DNA from: Parasponia andersonii
Lineage: Eukaryota; Streptophyta; Magnoliopsida; Rosales; Cannabaceae
Direction: 5' to 3'
DNA: 64,000 nucleotides
Assembly: GCA_002914805.1 (NCBI GenBank)
Contig: JXTB01000252.1
Span: forward strand, 334,735 to 398,734
The notes below the pieces were generated by a model, which was given only the letters and a program-made list of their open reading frames with translations, had not been told where the DNA came from and made no database searches. The position numbers and the translations under genes were made by a program. Positions 10,985-23,062 of this stretch are shown piece by piece. The stretch's first letter is position 1; every line of letters starts with the position of its first letter.

Positions 10985-13500
10985 TTTATATTTTGTTTTT
11001 AGATTAATAGCGAGAAGAGATGATGAATATGATGTCCACAAAGAAGAAAATGAAGAGGAAAAAGACATGGACACGTATAAGAAAAAGGTGCGAAGAGATG
11101 CAATATTATGTAAACAAATTATCAAAAAAAGATCCAAAAGGACTCGACTTACGATAGACCGGGGACGTTATATAATACCCTTGGACAACCAACCGGGGAC
11201 GTTATCACCGAGCTAGAGACTTACTTAGGTGTCTTAGCTCATACTATGATTCCGATCACCATTGTCACATAGCACAAGATAAAGGGCAATATCTGAGGAA
11301 AGATTTGGGATGATATTGTGGTAAGTGATAACATACCTTATTAGTCTTGAGTTCTATATGATAAGTATTTTATGTTATTGTAAGTATTAATTTGAATAAT
11401 TTGTAGTATACATATATCATAGCAAAAGAATGTAGATTCTTTGTAATGAAATCTATGGGAAAAAAATAGTGTCAATTTAAAAACTACTTAATCTCTGGTA
11501 TAATATACAAGTATAAGGAGGATGCTAAACATTGGGAGGAGAATCCTACAGGTTTGACTCACCTGCCATCATTTGCATGCAAATGCCTAGACAATTATAC
11601 TATATTTGTTGCAGATTGATTATCCCTGAAATTTCAGGTATGATATAACTTAAAAGGATGTATTCCATAGACCTCGAGGTGGGCTAAGAGCATTGTTAGA
11701 ATAACAATTCACTTTCAAATGGGAGAAGAAAAATCAATAAAAGATGCAATTTTTAAACATGCAAAGTAAGTATGATAATCAAGAATGGCCTCCTATCAAA
11801 AGTCAACTCCTCAGCCACCTGAGTCACACTTTCTCTAGTAGTTGCCGAGTCACATTTTCCATAGCAACCGCCTGAGCTATACTTTCCCCAGCCGCCACCT
11901 CAGCCATATTTTTCTAAGCTACCCGATACATATATTCCCCAGCCACCTCAAATTCAAATTCATGGTACGACCCCTAGTGCTCTAATTCTGAAAGTGGGAA
12001 TTTCTGAGGTACTATCTTTCTTTCATAACTTTTGCGTTTAAGTCAATTTAATACATATTATGAAATTCACATACTTAGTTTATATTTTAGGATATTCGAT
12101 GTAAGTTAGTTAAGCTAGCACTAGATGTTATTCTATCGGGTTATGTCATTCAAATAGGAGGGCCTATGATTCATGGAGTACCATTAGGTGAGGAAAATTA
12201 CCGTATGTCTATTGTCGAAGCATACTTATCTAAAACTTCATTCGTTATTCCAGTGGCCAATATAATGGATATAGTGGCAGAAGCTGTAAAATTAATTGTC
12301 ACATGGCCTAAAGAGTTGATATTCATTGTAGGCAAATCTAAGATATAAAGTCTAACACTCATTATTCCGATAATTAAACAATCATTCTTATTTTGTTTCA
12401 GTAAAGGTTTTGATCTCAATTACCCTTACAAAAGGAGAAAGGAAAAAAAGAAGCAAGCAAAAAATGAACCAGAGCCACCCATTACTCAACCATAATGAGA
12501 AGAGTCTAGACATTCATCCTCGTCTAGCACAAGACCAGTCGGGTCCTCTTCACTATCCAAGATTGATGGTTCCCCTAATATTCCGGGAAGTTTGAGGAGT
12601 TTGTACAAATTTGTAATGAAAAAGGATGATGACTTCTTAATTTATGTCACTTTTGACAATGAGATGTGTTAAGAAGGACATATCGAATGTAATCAACTTC
12701 ATCGAGATTGGTTCTCCGTATATCATATTTTATATAAAGTAAGTTTTCATATCTGTACTCTTATTATTTTTTTGTTTCACATCTTATTGTTTTGTATTAA
12801 ATAGGCTATATGTTATTTTAAGATATTATATGAGAAGCTTATACAATATGAGTGTACATATATATATATATCATAGTTTTCATTAAACATTCTCTTATAT
12901 CGACTGTGGGGATGGAATGATGAGAATCGTACAAGGGTAGTCACAAATCACTTGACTCTAATGATAAATGGCACATTATTAATAGCACCGTATAACACAG
13001 GGTAATTCTCTTCTTTTTAACATGTTTGATAGTTATTGGGATACATGTACTCTATAAGTATGTTTGATTATATTGTTTTATAAGAGATATTGGATGTTAC
13101 TAGTAATCAATGCGGTTCATAAAGTGGTATACTTTTTAGATCCACTTGGATATCCTCCTCAAAAAGATGTAAGAACTCTCATGAAACTATAAGTATGATC
13201 AAAAGTATTTATAGTTAATAATAATATTTAATACAATGTTGTATGTATGGGTTTGACATACTTTGACATGTTTTTCTTTTATAAAGCCTTTCAATTATTT
13301 AACATATCAATTGAGAGGCATGGTAAGAAAAATGGTCCTCATTGAGAGTCGGTTAAAGCACAATTTAAATTTTACTAATTTACATTATTGGATTAAATAG
13401 ATTTATTTTTACTCACAAATATTAATTAAAAACTCGAAGAGGAATAAGTTGATGAGCTTATGGAGTTTGTATCATAATGGGTGACTCACACTACTATCCT
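10985..13500 (+). pseudogene. CACTA second gene, copy 1: En/Spm-type ORF with Ulp1-like end
   Basis: Domains appear in order in broken exons. At about 11205-11320 translation gives ELETYLGVLAHTMIPITIVT, the conserved block of the plant Ptta/En/Spm ORF. A Pro-rich stretch lies near 11800-11960. At 12090-12345 the frame has GGPMIHGVPLGEENYRMSI and WPKELIFIV, a block common in CACTA ORFs. At 13085-13190 there is YWMLLVINAVHKVVYFLDPL, the His/Asp part of a Ulp1 (C48) cysteine protease; the expected catalytic His before Trp is Tyr here. Gln/Cys motifs were not found. Known role: Ulp1-type enzymes cut SUMO from proteins; the role in CACTA elements is not settled. Confidence 0.75.
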
Positions 13501-13734
13501 ATTTATGTTAACTTTGTATCTTTGGTAGTCTAATTAGAAGCAAAAATTATGATTTAGATTAGTTTAAGTACATTATGTAGGACTTAATTATGTGAAAAAT
13601 ATAATTTATATATTAAATTATTAGAATTTGTATGCTGGATTGCTAGTTATTGATTACAAGTTATTTTGAGCCATTTTTAGCCAATTTTGATTCTAATTTG
13701 TAATGAATCCATGAGGATTTATGTCCTTTAGAAG

Positions 13735-14075
13735 TAGGTTCCACATCACTTTCTAAGGAAGTGACGTGGAAAGCCAGCAGAAATAGCCTAAAATTAGGCC
13801 ACATACCATATCACACTCTAGAAAAGCGACATAGTAGGTAAAAAAAACTTATAACGTCGCTTTTCTAGGGAGCGACGTGGTTAGTCCTAATAATTGATAA
13901 TTTTTTCAGTTTTTAAGGCCTAGCACATCTCTTAAATTACAAACAATGTAGTCAGCCTCTATACCATGTAGTATTACGGGGACTTATTACCCGTTTCAAC
14001 GTTACTTATGGAGCGACATGGTTTTTCTACCATGTCACCCTATAAACAACGTAAAAAATAGTTCCTATAGTAGTG
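13735..14075. repeat. Right subterminal repeats and terminus of CACTA copy 1
   Basis: Short motifs recur in both orientations: AAGTGACGTGG, AAAGCGACATAG, AACGTCGCTTTTCTAG, GGAGCGACGTGG, GGAGCGACATGG. The segment ends in TAGTG at 14075. Such arrays are the binding sites for the TNPA-type protein in En/Spm elements. The three bases after the end are CTA; no matching left flank was found. Confidence 0.7.
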
Positions 14076-15258
14076 CTAGAATGTAAATATTTATTATAGT
14101 TTATATTTTTTATTATAAATTTAACCTATGGTATATATTTTGAAATGTGTGCTAGTTTTTAGTGTAATTTTTAATCATAAAATGTATACCATGATATATA
14201 TTTCATATGTAAAATATTGGTGATCTATGTTTCTCAAAAAAAGGGATTTGTAAAATAAAAATAGGTATTTATGGAAATATTTTTTGAAAAATGGGTATTT
14301 ATGTACTTTTCCCGATCTTTTTTAAAAAATATCAAATTTAGTTAGCTACATATCACTTTTTAAAGTATTTAAAAGATACTTGATATATTCATTTGAGTTA
14401 CATGAGGTAATAACCAAGTTATCTTAAATAGCTCGAATAGTTACTTCTTGTAACCTGACTAGTTACTTCAATTAAGTGTGACAAATTGAAGAAAAAATGT
14501 TAATTTTCTAAAGAAATTTCAGAAGTACATATATTTCAAAATAAATTTTAAATTTACACCTTCTATCTGTTTTGTGCCTTATGCATTTCAAAAAATACCT
14601 GTTTTTATGCATATATTTTATTTGTAAAATATGGGTGATATAGGTTCATAATGTTATTTTTACCCATGATTTACATTTATGGTGTAAATTAATCTCTATG
14701 GTATTCATTTTAGAATGTATACTACCTTTTAGCTATACATTTCCAAGAATAAATATATAACCTGTTTAAAAGAAAGATGTCATCTCCGATTAACAAGAAT
14801 AAAATTTTTATAGCATTTCAAAAAAGCCGAAAACAATAAATAAACATAGGGCCCAATTGGGTGTGGGTGCGACAGCGGCAATTACATAGGAAATGGTGTG
14901 GAAGAGATTTCAAGAAGCGGATTATTTACTTAGTGAACAGGAATGAGATGAGTACGTTTAAATATGCGATTAGTAAAGTGACATATATTCTGTGTAAGCA
15001 TTCTTGTTAAGTACTAAAAGCCTGCTTGTTAATTTGAGACATGTGCCTAACAAGTACTTCACAAAATGATTTCAATCTTCCTTAATTCCGTAATAAATTT
15101 ACAATTTTTGAAATAAGGTAGGAAGCGTTTCCATATGATTTGCAAGATACTAGGGGAATACTCTTTCTTAACCAAGATATTCAAATTGAGTGGGAGACAA
15201 AAAAAAGAAAAAGAAAAAAAGATATCCAAATTAAGGGTAATTTGTACAGCTCTCAATA
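14076..15258. other. AT-rich spacer without a recognised gene
   Basis: Only short AT-rich frames are present. A phrase at about 14120-14220 (AATGTGTGCTAGTTTTTAG and similar) recurs loosely at 14595-14735, suggesting an old degenerate duplication. I see no coding, RNA or terminal-repeat signal. Confidence 0.5.
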
Positions 15259-15269
15259 TGAGTATATTA

Positions 15270-15601
15270 CCATCTAGTAGGTGGTCTAGTGGTAAAGATT
15301 GATTTGTGTAGTGTTTTGGTCACGGGTACGAGTGCTAGGTAATCTCTTTGAGAGCGTTAAAAGTGAAGGTTTGCTCCTCCAAGTCTAGCACACAATGTAG
15401 AATGCCTGTGGTCATACCCCATATGGTCCTTATTACTAGCAACATCGATGGGGCTAGGAATGTGCTCCATCATCCGATAAGGTGGTCTGCCTAAGAGTTT
15501 CAGTTAATAGCCCCACTAGTTGGGTTAGAAACTTTTATGGCAATACCCAGGGGAAAATATCACTTTAGTGACTCCATTTTTTTTTTTAGTTAAAAAAAAA
15601 G
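15270..15601 (+). mobile_element. tRNA-derived SINE with 11-bp target duplication
   Basis: A 332-bp insertion is flanked by perfect copies of TGAGTATATTA at 15259-15269 and 15602-15612. Near its 5' end GTGGTCTAGTGGTAAAG resembles the RNA polymerase III A box and GGTACGAGTGCTAGG about 40 bases later resembles the B box. It ends in a T-run and an A-run. A long flanking duplication, internal Pol III boxes and a homopolymer tail are the defining SINE traits. It would be mobilised by LINE enzymes and encodes no protein. Confidence 0.88.
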
Positions 15602-15612
15602 TGAGTATATTA

Positions 15613-16113
15613 ATTGTCTTACTTGATAGTGAATTAATTGACGCCCAAAATTTCAATTAGTAGAAAATAGAGTCGTATTGGAACATATAAGCTTTCTTGG
15701 CATTGATTAACCGTCCTCAAATGATCAAACATCCAATTCTTCAAATCGATATCGCCAAGGGAGATATCTAGATTATGTAAGAATACGATCAGAACAACTA
15801 AAAGGAAACTGATGCAGCAGCGATTGTTGCAAAATATACAAGCAAGCAACAAACCGAAACTACAATTAGCATTAGTTTGTACTTATTGCATCCCTTTCAA
15901 GATAGTACTTAGATAATTTCTGCATTATTGGATTGGGAGGATGATAAAGTACTCCATTCCAAAATACAAATATAGCTAAAATCATTACAAAGCAAGAACT
16001 TTACAACCAAAAAGATTGTGTTTGGAGCATTACAAAACAGAAGGATTTCTTACAAGAGACAACTAAATACATAGAAGGTACAATTCATAAGCTTCCACAA
16101 AACACCTTGCCTA
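15613..16113. other. Spacer with one unexplained minus-strand frame
   Basis: A 72-codon minus-strand frame at 15852-15634 starts with a hydrophobic stretch (CCISFLLVVLIVFL) and continues DIDLKNWMFDHLRTVNQ. I do not recognise it. It lies 3' of the receptor-like-protein remnant, so it could be flanking host sequence of that gene or chance. Nothing else is seen. Confidence 0.3.
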
Positions 16114-16452
16114 CTAGTTTCTCCTTGGAATTCCACAATTTCCACGAGCATTTCTCTTTGATCTTTTCAACAAGTATGCCAATTTTGTTCCTATGAAATT
16201 TTCTACAAACCAATCAATTGTTTTTTCTTTTAGCACAATATATAATACTAATCCCACTGGAATCCAATTACAATCCCACTTCCATATCCACAATTTCCAC
16301 GAGCATTTCTCATTGATCTTTACACGAGCTTTCCAATCAAATCAAATCCAACCGTATGCTCCTCATCGCTATCTTCTTGTTGAGAGGTTGGCAACGCTGG
16401 TTCATTATCTGCGTCCTTGCCACATGATTTATAGAGTGGAAATCCACAGTCC
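16114..16452 (-). pseudogene. LRR receptor-like protein, C-terminal fragment
   Basis: On the minus strand the segment starts with CGFPLYKSCGKD (the LCGxPL motif that closes the LRR domain of Cf-type receptor-like proteins). It continues with an acidic stretch (QQEDSDEEH), the membrane-span remnant GYGSGIVIGFQWD and a short basic tail with TIDWFVE and KRSKRNARGNCGIPRRN followed by a stop at 16114. This is the known LRR-RLP C-terminal order. Frames are broken, a stop follows DLIGKLV, and a 34-base piece encoding RS(K/M)RNARGNCG is present twice, once wrongly placed before the membrane span. No LRRs were found upstream. Intact family members sit in the plasma membrane and sense pathogen or developmental ligands. 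Confidence 0.78.
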
Positions 16453-16802
16453 CTTTAATATCTGTTCAATGGGAAAGATTTAAGATCAAAGTTGTTCCAA
16501 ACATGTTGCCAATTGCCGTGAGATCCATCCATGATGCTTGTATGAGTCTTGAGGAGAGGTCTAATTACTGACAGTACTATTGGCATGTGACATGGAAACC
16601 ATAAACCATCCGTATACCTTCTAATTAAGCGAAACATTATATCGTGGTGCAATGAATATTTTATATTAAAACCATAATTAATTGCTTAAATTAAAGAATT
16701 ACATTGTTAAATGATCATGACAGTAGACAGCTTTATTTATTTTCCAGCCAATTTTTTCGCTTAGTCCAATGAGTATCACTTGACAGTTTGGATATAAACA
16801 GG
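16453..16802. other. Spacer upstream of the receptor-like-protein remnant
   Basis: A 65-codon minus-strand frame (16652-16455) has no recognisable leucine-rich repeat and looks like unrelated sequence joined to the fragment. I see nothing else. Confidence 0.4.
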
Positions 16803-16968
16803 GGATGGATGTAGTCCCGTATACGGGATCACTCTCGTTCAAATTTTGATCAACACAAACTATGTTCTGACCAATATAGATTTTTCAAAATATAATCTGT
16901 ATTGGTTAAAATATAAAGGAGACCGGTCCCTTGAAAGGATATAGCCCTTTGAGAAGACTATATCCGTA
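16803..16968. mobile_element. MITE-like hairpin element
   Basis: GGATGTAGTC at 16807-16816 matches the reverse complement of GACTATATCC at 16956-16965 at 9 of 10 positions. Inside, GACCAATATAGATTTT and AATCTGTATTGGTT form a further inverted pair, so the whole can fold into a long hairpin. No coding capacity. Target duplications are unclear because an (AT)n tract abuts the right end. Confidence 0.5.
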
Positions 16969-18007
16969 ACTATATATATATATATATATAAAAGGTGTCT
17001 GTTTAAAGAAGTGAAATAGACTTGAGTATTTTCAACAGAATGACTATTTTATGCATAATTTGAAAAATAATTTTCCTATGATTTTCAAAGTACTATTGTA
17101 TAACGAGAGTCATATTCGGTGTGACCATATAATTATGATTTTTTTTGGACCAATTAATAGTCACACATCGTATAACTTTTTTGAAATTAATCAATAATTA
17201 CACATGATATAGCCCTAGTTACACAATAATACTACACTCCCAAAAATTTTTTTTTTTTAAATATTAATAAACAAAGTCATTTTAGTCTAAATTACTACTA
17301 TCCGTATCAATTAATTCCCTTTAAAGAGGAGGGTTAAACTCACTCTCTTTTTCACTATTTAATCTCATTGTTAGATATGTCAACTCCATTATACCTTTTA
17401 ATGTTACTCATATATGAGATATTTTAGTATACTGCATATATTATAAGAGTGGAAATAGAGTGAGCTTAGCACTACTCCAATTTGAAATGTTAAAAGGGAG
17501 AATAAATTGCCCAAAATGTGAAACATTATGTGTTTCTTTGAATTTATTTATAGTTTTTTGGTTTAATTAAATTAAAAATGGAAGTTACAAATTTTGTTTG
17601 ATTGGCTTTCCATTTTTAAAAACAAGAAATGTGATTCATGAACTTTATTTTACTATTTATTTCTAAAGACTAAAAAACTGAAAATATTGAGAGAAAATTT
17701 GTTTTGTATTTGTTTATGTATATACACACTTGTGTACAAATGTATATGTATGGTTTTTATTTTTGAAATTTTTTTATAATAATAAAGGTATTATAAATTT
17801 TTTGTTACTTTGTTTTTTGAAATGTTGATAAGTATCAGAATATTTGAGTCATTTGATTCATATAATATGTCCATAATAAGTTGAATAAATGTGTCCAGAA
17901 AATCAATCGTATTTAATATTTGAGTTGACGGTGTAAATGATCCTTGAACTATTACAATTAATTATATTAAAAATAGTCTCGAATTTTTTGATTTATAGTT
18001 CCTAAGC
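16969..18007. other. AT-rich spacer with a dinucleotide tract
   Basis: There is an (AT)n tract at about 16971-16991 and long A/T runs. No coding sequence, terminal repeats or RNA gene was recognised. Confidence 0.5.
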
Positions 18008-18017
18008 TATGTAAACT

Positions 18018-18185
18018 ATTACCAACTGGAACTAGTTCAGTTGGTTCAAAATTTGAGTGATGTGTGTGTGAGTTTAGGAGGAATCAGGAATTCAAACTTT
18101 AGTAAAGTACATATATGTTATTTTTACTTAAATTTGTAATAAGTGGTGGTCATTAGTTAAAGATCACTTTTTTTTTTTTAAATAT
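18018..18185 (+). mobile_element. Short tRNA-derived SINE, copy A
   Basis: A 168-bp insertion is flanked by TATGTAAACT at 18008-18017 and 18186-18195. CTAGTTCAGTTGGTTCAAA resembles a tRNA A box and GAATTCAAAC a B box; the element ends in a T-run. It is clearly homologous to the element at 51096-51252, with matching 5' CAACTGGARCTAG, the internal GTAATAAGTGGTGGTCATTAG phrase and the same tail. Confidence 0.85.
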
Positions 18186-18195
18186 TATGTAAACT

Positions 18196-19908
18196 GTAAT
18201 TGCTATTAACTTTTTGGCCTAAAATATAAGAGAGATTCACGTGGAGATTATTGCTTTCCAGAATCTAATTCTTTATATGTTAGTAAGTAGGGCCCAGCTT
18301 TCCTATGCTAGTCCCGCTATGGCCTCGGACCAACCCTCCCGTCTCATCTTAATTTGGTTGTACTTGTATATAGCTAGCCATGTTAGGTCCACACGAGAGC
18401 CTTTTTTAAAAGCTAAAAAGGTTATTTGGAGAACTTTTGAGCCATAAAAAACTTAAAAAAGAGAGATAAAGAGAGAGTAGGGATTGAAAACAAGAGTGAG
18501 TGGCGATTGAGAGAGGGAGCACCAGTGATCAACTCCAAGTTTTTTTTATTCTCCTGTTCTTTTTTCTTTCATGCCTAGAGGCATGTTTGGAGATTGTTTT
18601 TCTTTTAACATGAAATAAATTTCTTTTTAGGGTTAAGATGTCGCCGGGTATTAAAGTTAATTTAATGTCTCTTAGTTTTCAATTTTATTAATATATGTTA
18701 AATAAATTTTCTCCAGATATAATACTTTTGATAATTGAATTTTTCGTGATTGAATTTCTATAAAATTATCATAAGAGAGACATATCTATGAATCTTATGC
18801 AGTGTATATAAATTTCTTATTTTTAATGCTTTTTTAATAATAAGTTAAGGTTTTCACATAAATGTTAGAACTTGCTCATTAATTAGGGTGTCAATACTTG
18901 AGAAAGACTAGCAATTACATTAGATAAATTTGCCAGCAACATTAGGAGTAAATATTGATTGTAAATAAAGAGAACTAGATTGAATAATCCTGATGAAATT
19001 TGATACCCTAGGTTTATGATTATAGAAGTTCTTTCTAGTTTCAAGAGTGTCTAGCTTTCATTTAATTGTTTTCATTACAAACTTTCTTTTATATTTATTC
19101 ATGACTAACACAAATCGATACTTAATATAGTTAATTTCTTCGTGAGAACGATATTATTCACCATCTTTATTATTTGTTCGATACATGCATTTGTGATTAT
19201 TATTTTCACAATAAAATCTAAAAAAATAATATTTTATAGATAAATTTAAGAATAAAAAAATCAGGGCGGTATTTCTTTTTTCTTTCATTTTTTTGGGTTG
19301 AAATTTTACCACTTAATATCGTATGTCTGTAAGACTTTTACGTGTACCAGGTTAAATCCATAACGGCATATTGTCGATAGCAATGCACATAAAATCAATA
19401 AAGGATATCCCTCCAAAAAAAGGGGGGGAACAGAACCAATATAGGAATATGACGTGTCTAAAAAAATCTCAGTTTAAATTTTTTATGCCAACACAATTGC
19501 TTACATTAGATTTTTCCCATAAAATAATAGTACCATCAGTCATGACAAGCCTTTGGTCTCAGCAAAAATAATGACTGGACTTGGACCGATTTACTTTTCA
19601 AAAAGTAACATATATCAAGTTTAATCATCTAAATATATTTTCAAGAAAGATGAAGATAAAAGCCACTTTAATATGTTCCTTTCAGGAAACAAAAGAAACA
19701 TTGAATCCACTATTTAACGCACCTTTTGAAATGTTAATTTAAAGACTCCATACAAAAGAAGGAAAAAAACAAGAATGTATATTTACAAAATTATATTCTA
19801 AAATGTTGATTTTTTTTTTGCAAAAGACTGAAATGTACAATTTATAGATCAAAAGAAAAAAAAAAGTTCAATTTATTATTCCCATTGTTATCATTAATAC
19901 AGAGAAAC
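18196..19908. other. Spacer; possible old LTR tail, otherwise nothing
   Basis: The stretch 18285-18420 is less AT-rich than its surroundings (ATGGCCTCGGACCAACC) but has no recognised product. At 19140-19200 CGTGAGAACGATATTATTCAC followed by TGTTCGATACATGCA resembles the end of some plant Ty3 LTRs, without a partner or primer site. The rest is AT-rich. Confidence 0.35.
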
Positions 19909-21361
19909 TGTTAGGGTTTATGCTCTAAAAGCATATATATTTTAGATATTTGTTAAATTAATAAAATGATATTTTTCTATTTGAATTTGTGCATAATTGG
20001 TATGTCATTAAATATAAAAAAATCCCTAATTTATTTATGTGACCATAAATTTAGCATATAAGTATTATATACATGAGGATTAAATTTATGGATAATAAAC
20101 TAAATATAGTCCGTAATAATTAATTAAAGTTTGGGATCTTTAATTAAATATTATTAGTACAGTCCATTAACATTGAGAATGTAATAGTCTTATCTAGACT
20201 ATTGATGTGTTGACATCACAATGGAGGTACTTTACATAATTTGATTATATAGGACTGGACCAGACATGATTTGAATCTCACATAAATTCCGTTAACTGTT
20301 GAGAGTTCAAATAATGTCACTAGATAATCATATGTAGATCAATCTTAATCCTGAATAGTTATAGACTCTTATTTATAATATTATGTTATTTGACATACTT
20401 GTTAAAGGTTTGTTTTAAACAGATTGAAATACTTGTATCTTAGGAGCATGATAAGATGAGTAGCTGGGAATGTAACTTACAGATATGGAATCTATTCATT
20501 TCATTAGGAAGCTAGAAAGATAATTCCCTAGTGTATTGATTCAGGACTTGAACAGTTTGAGTACTCAATTTATAATAGATTTATAAATTAATTGTTTATT
20601 AGAGAATCAACGGTACACAAGGATAAAGATATAATTGGAGAGGTAAACAGAATATAACCTAGCTCCAATTATGAAATGTCGATGGAGGATTGAACTACAT
20701 GTAATGATTAAATCGATGGACTGCTCACTGTTTTCTGAGTAAATTAATTCTGTAATTTCAAGAGTGCAATTCCGGATTTTTAGTAGAGTAATACTGGAAT
20801 TAATAAATTAGAAAAATTAATTAAAGAGTTTAATTAATTATCATAATTTATTGGAGCTTGAATTACAGGTCCATAGATTCCCAATTCTATCTCTTACCAA
20901 CACTGTACCGGATNATTAATATATATTATTTATTAAATAGTTTAATAAATATATATATATATATATAAAGGAAACCCTAGCAGATAATAAGGAGTGACTA
21001 CGTATTATTTTCTACTGAGCCTCCAAAAATTACAGAGAAAAAGAAGAGAGTCTTCATATTCTCTATAGAACAAATCCTTGCAATCTCATGTGTTCAGAAA
21101 ATTGTAAGGGCCTAAAGTGTGATTTTAAGAGATTGTACGTAACGCCCACATGTTCATTCAGTTGTGCTTGAGGCTTGGATTAGAAAATTATGGTTGAGAA
21201 TATTCGCTGATAGGCTACAAGAGGTATTAGATCTATTCTCTTTGTATGTTCCTATTTGCTATGAGTTAATACTATATACTCATATAGTCAATTATTTTGA
21301 GAAAATTTTTGAATGTTCCTAGGCCAATCTTCCACTGCGAAAATCATTTTTAATTCCAACA
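19909..21361 (+). repeat. 5' LTR of the copia element, internally short
   Basis: It aligns along its length with 27122-28992 but is about 418 bases shorter. The missing part falls at a single undetermined base (n at 20914): sequence before it matches the 3' LTR to 28125 and sequence after it resumes at about 28540. The LTR would hold the promoter and polyadenylation signals. Confidence 0.95.
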
Positions 21362-21363
21362 AT

Positions 21364-21375
21364 TGGTACCAGAGC
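21364..21375 (+). promoter_or_regulatory. Primer-binding site of the copia element
   Basis: TGGTACCAGAGC lies two bases inside the 5' LTR. It differs at one position from TGGTATCAGAGC, the site complementary to initiator tRNA-Met used by most plant copia elements. Confidence 0.88.
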
Positions 21376-23062
21376 GGTTATATGAGTATATAGTATTATT
21401 TATTTGTATACATGAGTGGGTATTGCATTATTTTTTAATATGTATTTGATGATAAATGGATAAGTTATCATATGATGGATGTATGATTGATATTTGGTCG
21501 TTAATTATATAGTTCCTTAGGTTTTAATTTTTTTTTTGCAATTTATTTTGATTAGATCAAAATATATAAACCCTAATTTTGGAATATAGGCTTTGTTGTA
21601 TTTTTATTTTCTTTTTCTTTGTACTGTACAAAGACGATGATAGAGATGCGCTTGAAGCCGACCCGCCAAAAAAAAAGTTTTTTTTTAATATAATATAAAT
21701 TATTAATATATTAATATATAAAAATATTTATTATATAAATTTTTTTTTTTTTTCAGAACCACCTGGTCGTAAGACACCAGGTACGTTTATATATATATAT
21801 AAGTTATGTAAAAAAAAAAAAATTAGACCAAGGCCAAGCCCGAGCCCAAATGATTATTTAGATAATTATATGGGCTAGGCTAGTTGTATAGAAACTATTT
21901 ATAATAATATCACCTTTTACAAATTTGATTTGTAAAAATACCAAAAGAAGAGAGGAGACGCAAGAAGACTAGCAGATAGCTTTTAGGCCTTCATGCTTTT
22001 AACTCTTTGTAATTTTATTATTCTATTGGGTTGTAATTTCCGAAGGGACCCGGCCAAATATCATTTTATTTTATTTTATTGTTATATTATATGTGATATG
22101 TTTAACATGACCATGCATAATAACATACCATTCATTATACCCACTTATAGTCATTTATAAATGTCATGCATACATATTATATTCACGCTAAAATAGTTTA
22201 GTTAGAATATGACTAATTTAATTAGATTAAATAATTAGATCGGAATAAAAATTGAATAATGTGATTTAAGTTTAATAGTTAAAATTTGGTATTATCACAC
22301 TTATTTAATTTAGGCTATCCTTATTAATTAGATTAATTAGATTAGCCAAATTATTCCTATAATAATAAATTTAGATTTTTAGAAAATCTAGTAATTTATT
22401 TAGGACGAATAAGATTGGACCAATAGATTAACCCAGAAAATTATATTAGACGTAATAGCTAGGTTAAATAAAAAATTAGATATTTATTAGTAAAAACACA
22501 TAAGATTTTCAAATAATGAGTGGGAGAGGGGTATATGACAATATATCCCACGGTCTCCATTATAAATTAAGCATCGTGAGATTTAATTGGCGCCTAGAGA
22601 CGCTTAGATTTCGTCCTCCCTACGGAGGGTGTCCATTTAAATTAATAACAAGGCTTAATTTCCTAGAGATAGGATTTTAGAATGTATTTCAAAATTGACC
22701 TACCCTACGGCGGCAATTTTGAGTTAAGTTGCTAAAATCTGAAATAATAGGTTACACTCACGAGGATATAATTAAATTGTTAATGGTATCCTGACCATAA
22801 AACGGTAGTTAATAAATAAAAAAAAAATATGAGATATTTTGATGTTTTATTTATTAATTGAGAATGTCTCAATTCAATTAATAATTATGTGACCTATCAT
22901 ACGACGGCACCTAATTAGAGAAAATTGAATTACCGTGGAATTATAAATAAGTTTATGTATTTACTTACTTGCATCATGTATTGCGTTTACTATTTCGAAT
23001 TCTTTGTGATATTTATTTTCCAATATGTTGAATGTTGTTTTATTTATTTAATTTCAGCAAAC
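21376..23062 (+). other. Long untranslated leader of the copia element
   Basis: About 1.7 kb separate primer site and gag. It is AT-rich and has no coding frame. A 7-bp stem with 8-base loop is formed by ACCTGGT (21761-21767) and ACCAGGT (21776-21782), in the place where packaging or dimerisation hairpins sit. That role is inference only. Confidence 0.6.

Larger units (their letters stand above)
6820..14075 (+). mobile_element. Degenerate CACTA (En/Spm-type) transposon, copy 1
   Basis: Transposase-type pieces come first, followed by a second gene with a domain found in CACTA ORFs and a Ulp1-like protease. The right end is visible: ...GTTCCTATAGTAGTG at 14061-14075, that is a terminal CACTACTATAGGAAC on the other strand, preceded by repeated GCGACGTGG-type subterminal motifs. 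No matching left terminus was found between 6270 and 6820; 6820 is simply the likely transposase start, so the true left end lies upstream or is lost. Sequence from about 9085 to 9801 is foreign. Reading frames contain many stops. Confidence 0.82.

Noticed and set aside
15277..15340. Genuine tRNA gene
   Set aside because: Only A- and B-box-like parts are tRNA-like; no cloverleaf can be formed, and the flanks show a SINE insertion.
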